Position numbers and translations under genes: made by a program
Shown here: piece by piece, positions 63,836 through 64,000 of the stretch
Layout: the number at the start of each line of letters is the position of its first letter
How positions within the stretch are numbered: position 1 is the first letter of the stretch
Notes under the pieces: model-generated
The model's input: the letters and a program-made list of their open reading frames with translations, nothing else
What the model was told of the DNA's origin: nothing
The model's database searches: none
Assembly (NCBI GenBank): GCA_028023455.1
Contig: JAQFVV010006548.1
Coordinates: forward strand, 746,001-810,000
Direction of reading: 5' to 3'
From: Epiperipatus broadwayi
Taxonomy: Eukaryota; Onychophora; Udeonychophora; Euonychophora; Peripatidae
DNA length: 64,000 bases

Positions 63836-64000
63836 TAGAATTGAATGCCTTTTCATAATCTACAAATCCAAAGCATAATGGCAACTCATATTCATTGTTT
63901 TTTTTTATAACTATTATTGGTATTTGCATGTGTTATACTGTACTAAAGCTACTTTTAAATCCAGCTTATTCTTTTTGTTGTTAAAAAATTAAAAGTTTGC
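63836..64000 (-). pseudogene. RTE LINE reverse-transcriptase fragment, inverted
   Basis: On the minus strand one phase reads AGFKSSFST, then ELPLCFGFVDYEKAFNSI, which is RT motif A of the RTE clade (the AFD Asp reads AFN; the first Asp of the motif is kept). Two stops occur. This is the piece that should follow the RT start of the plus-strand LINE, but in opposite orientation. It runs off the window edge. Confidence 0.82.

Noticed and set aside
1-64000. Bacterial-type systems such as CRISPR arrays, operons or prophage
   Set aside because: No regularly spaced identical repeats with unique spacers, no clustered co-directional genes, and all recognised genes are eukaryotic transposable elements or an intron-containing gene.

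Overview
This window is animal (metazoan) nuclear DNA. It is very AT-rich, has no operon-like gene packing, contains spliceosomal intron signals, and holds families known from invertebrate genomes: Tigger/pogo, hAT and mariner transposons, an RTE-type LINE, a Ty3/gypsy LTR retrotransposon and a Penelope-like element. I cannot name the species; an AT-rich invertebrate fits. The only exon I can assign to a host gene is the last exon of a TatD-family nuclease (38011-38336). Most of the rest is mobile-element sequence in an AT-rich background with many short TA runs.

Layout. 309-3612 is a 3.3 kb foldback element with arms over 1 kb. 13138-15000 is a broken non-LTR retrotransposon. 18271-24583 is a Tigger-like transposon with matching ends, a transposase gene with one stop codon on the minus strand, a palindromic insertion, and inside that palindrome a 2.6 kb solo-LTR-like repeat. 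25976-26488 is a 513 bp element with 57 bp terminal direct repeats, an 8 bp target-site duplication and a hammerhead ribozyme on the minus strand. 27509-27625 is a hairpin MITE. 31509-31890 holds three tandem tRNA-like units. 33570-36648 is a hAT element with 15 bp inverted ends, an exact 8 bp duplication and a lightly broken transposase. 42742-43604 is a decayed mariner.

From 46071 to 61848 lies one Ty3/gypsy element with about 1.85 kb LTRs. Its left LTR is split by a second copy of the long solo-LTR-like repeat, which itself carries a 430 bp insertion. Its interior carries a Penelope-like element with a partial tandem copy. The gypsy coding region (gag, protease, RT, RNase H, integrase) is full of stops and frameshifts. 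62253-64000 is an RTE LINE whose reverse-transcriptase region flips strand near 63835.

The genes do not form a pathway. The window records successive insertions whose order can be read from the nesting. The item most worth follow-up is the small hammerhead-bearing element at 26 kb: its one-monomer-plus-partial-repeat layout matches the layout of the Penelope-like element 25 kb away, which suggests that a small non-autonomous retroelement (retrozyme-like) may use such machinery.
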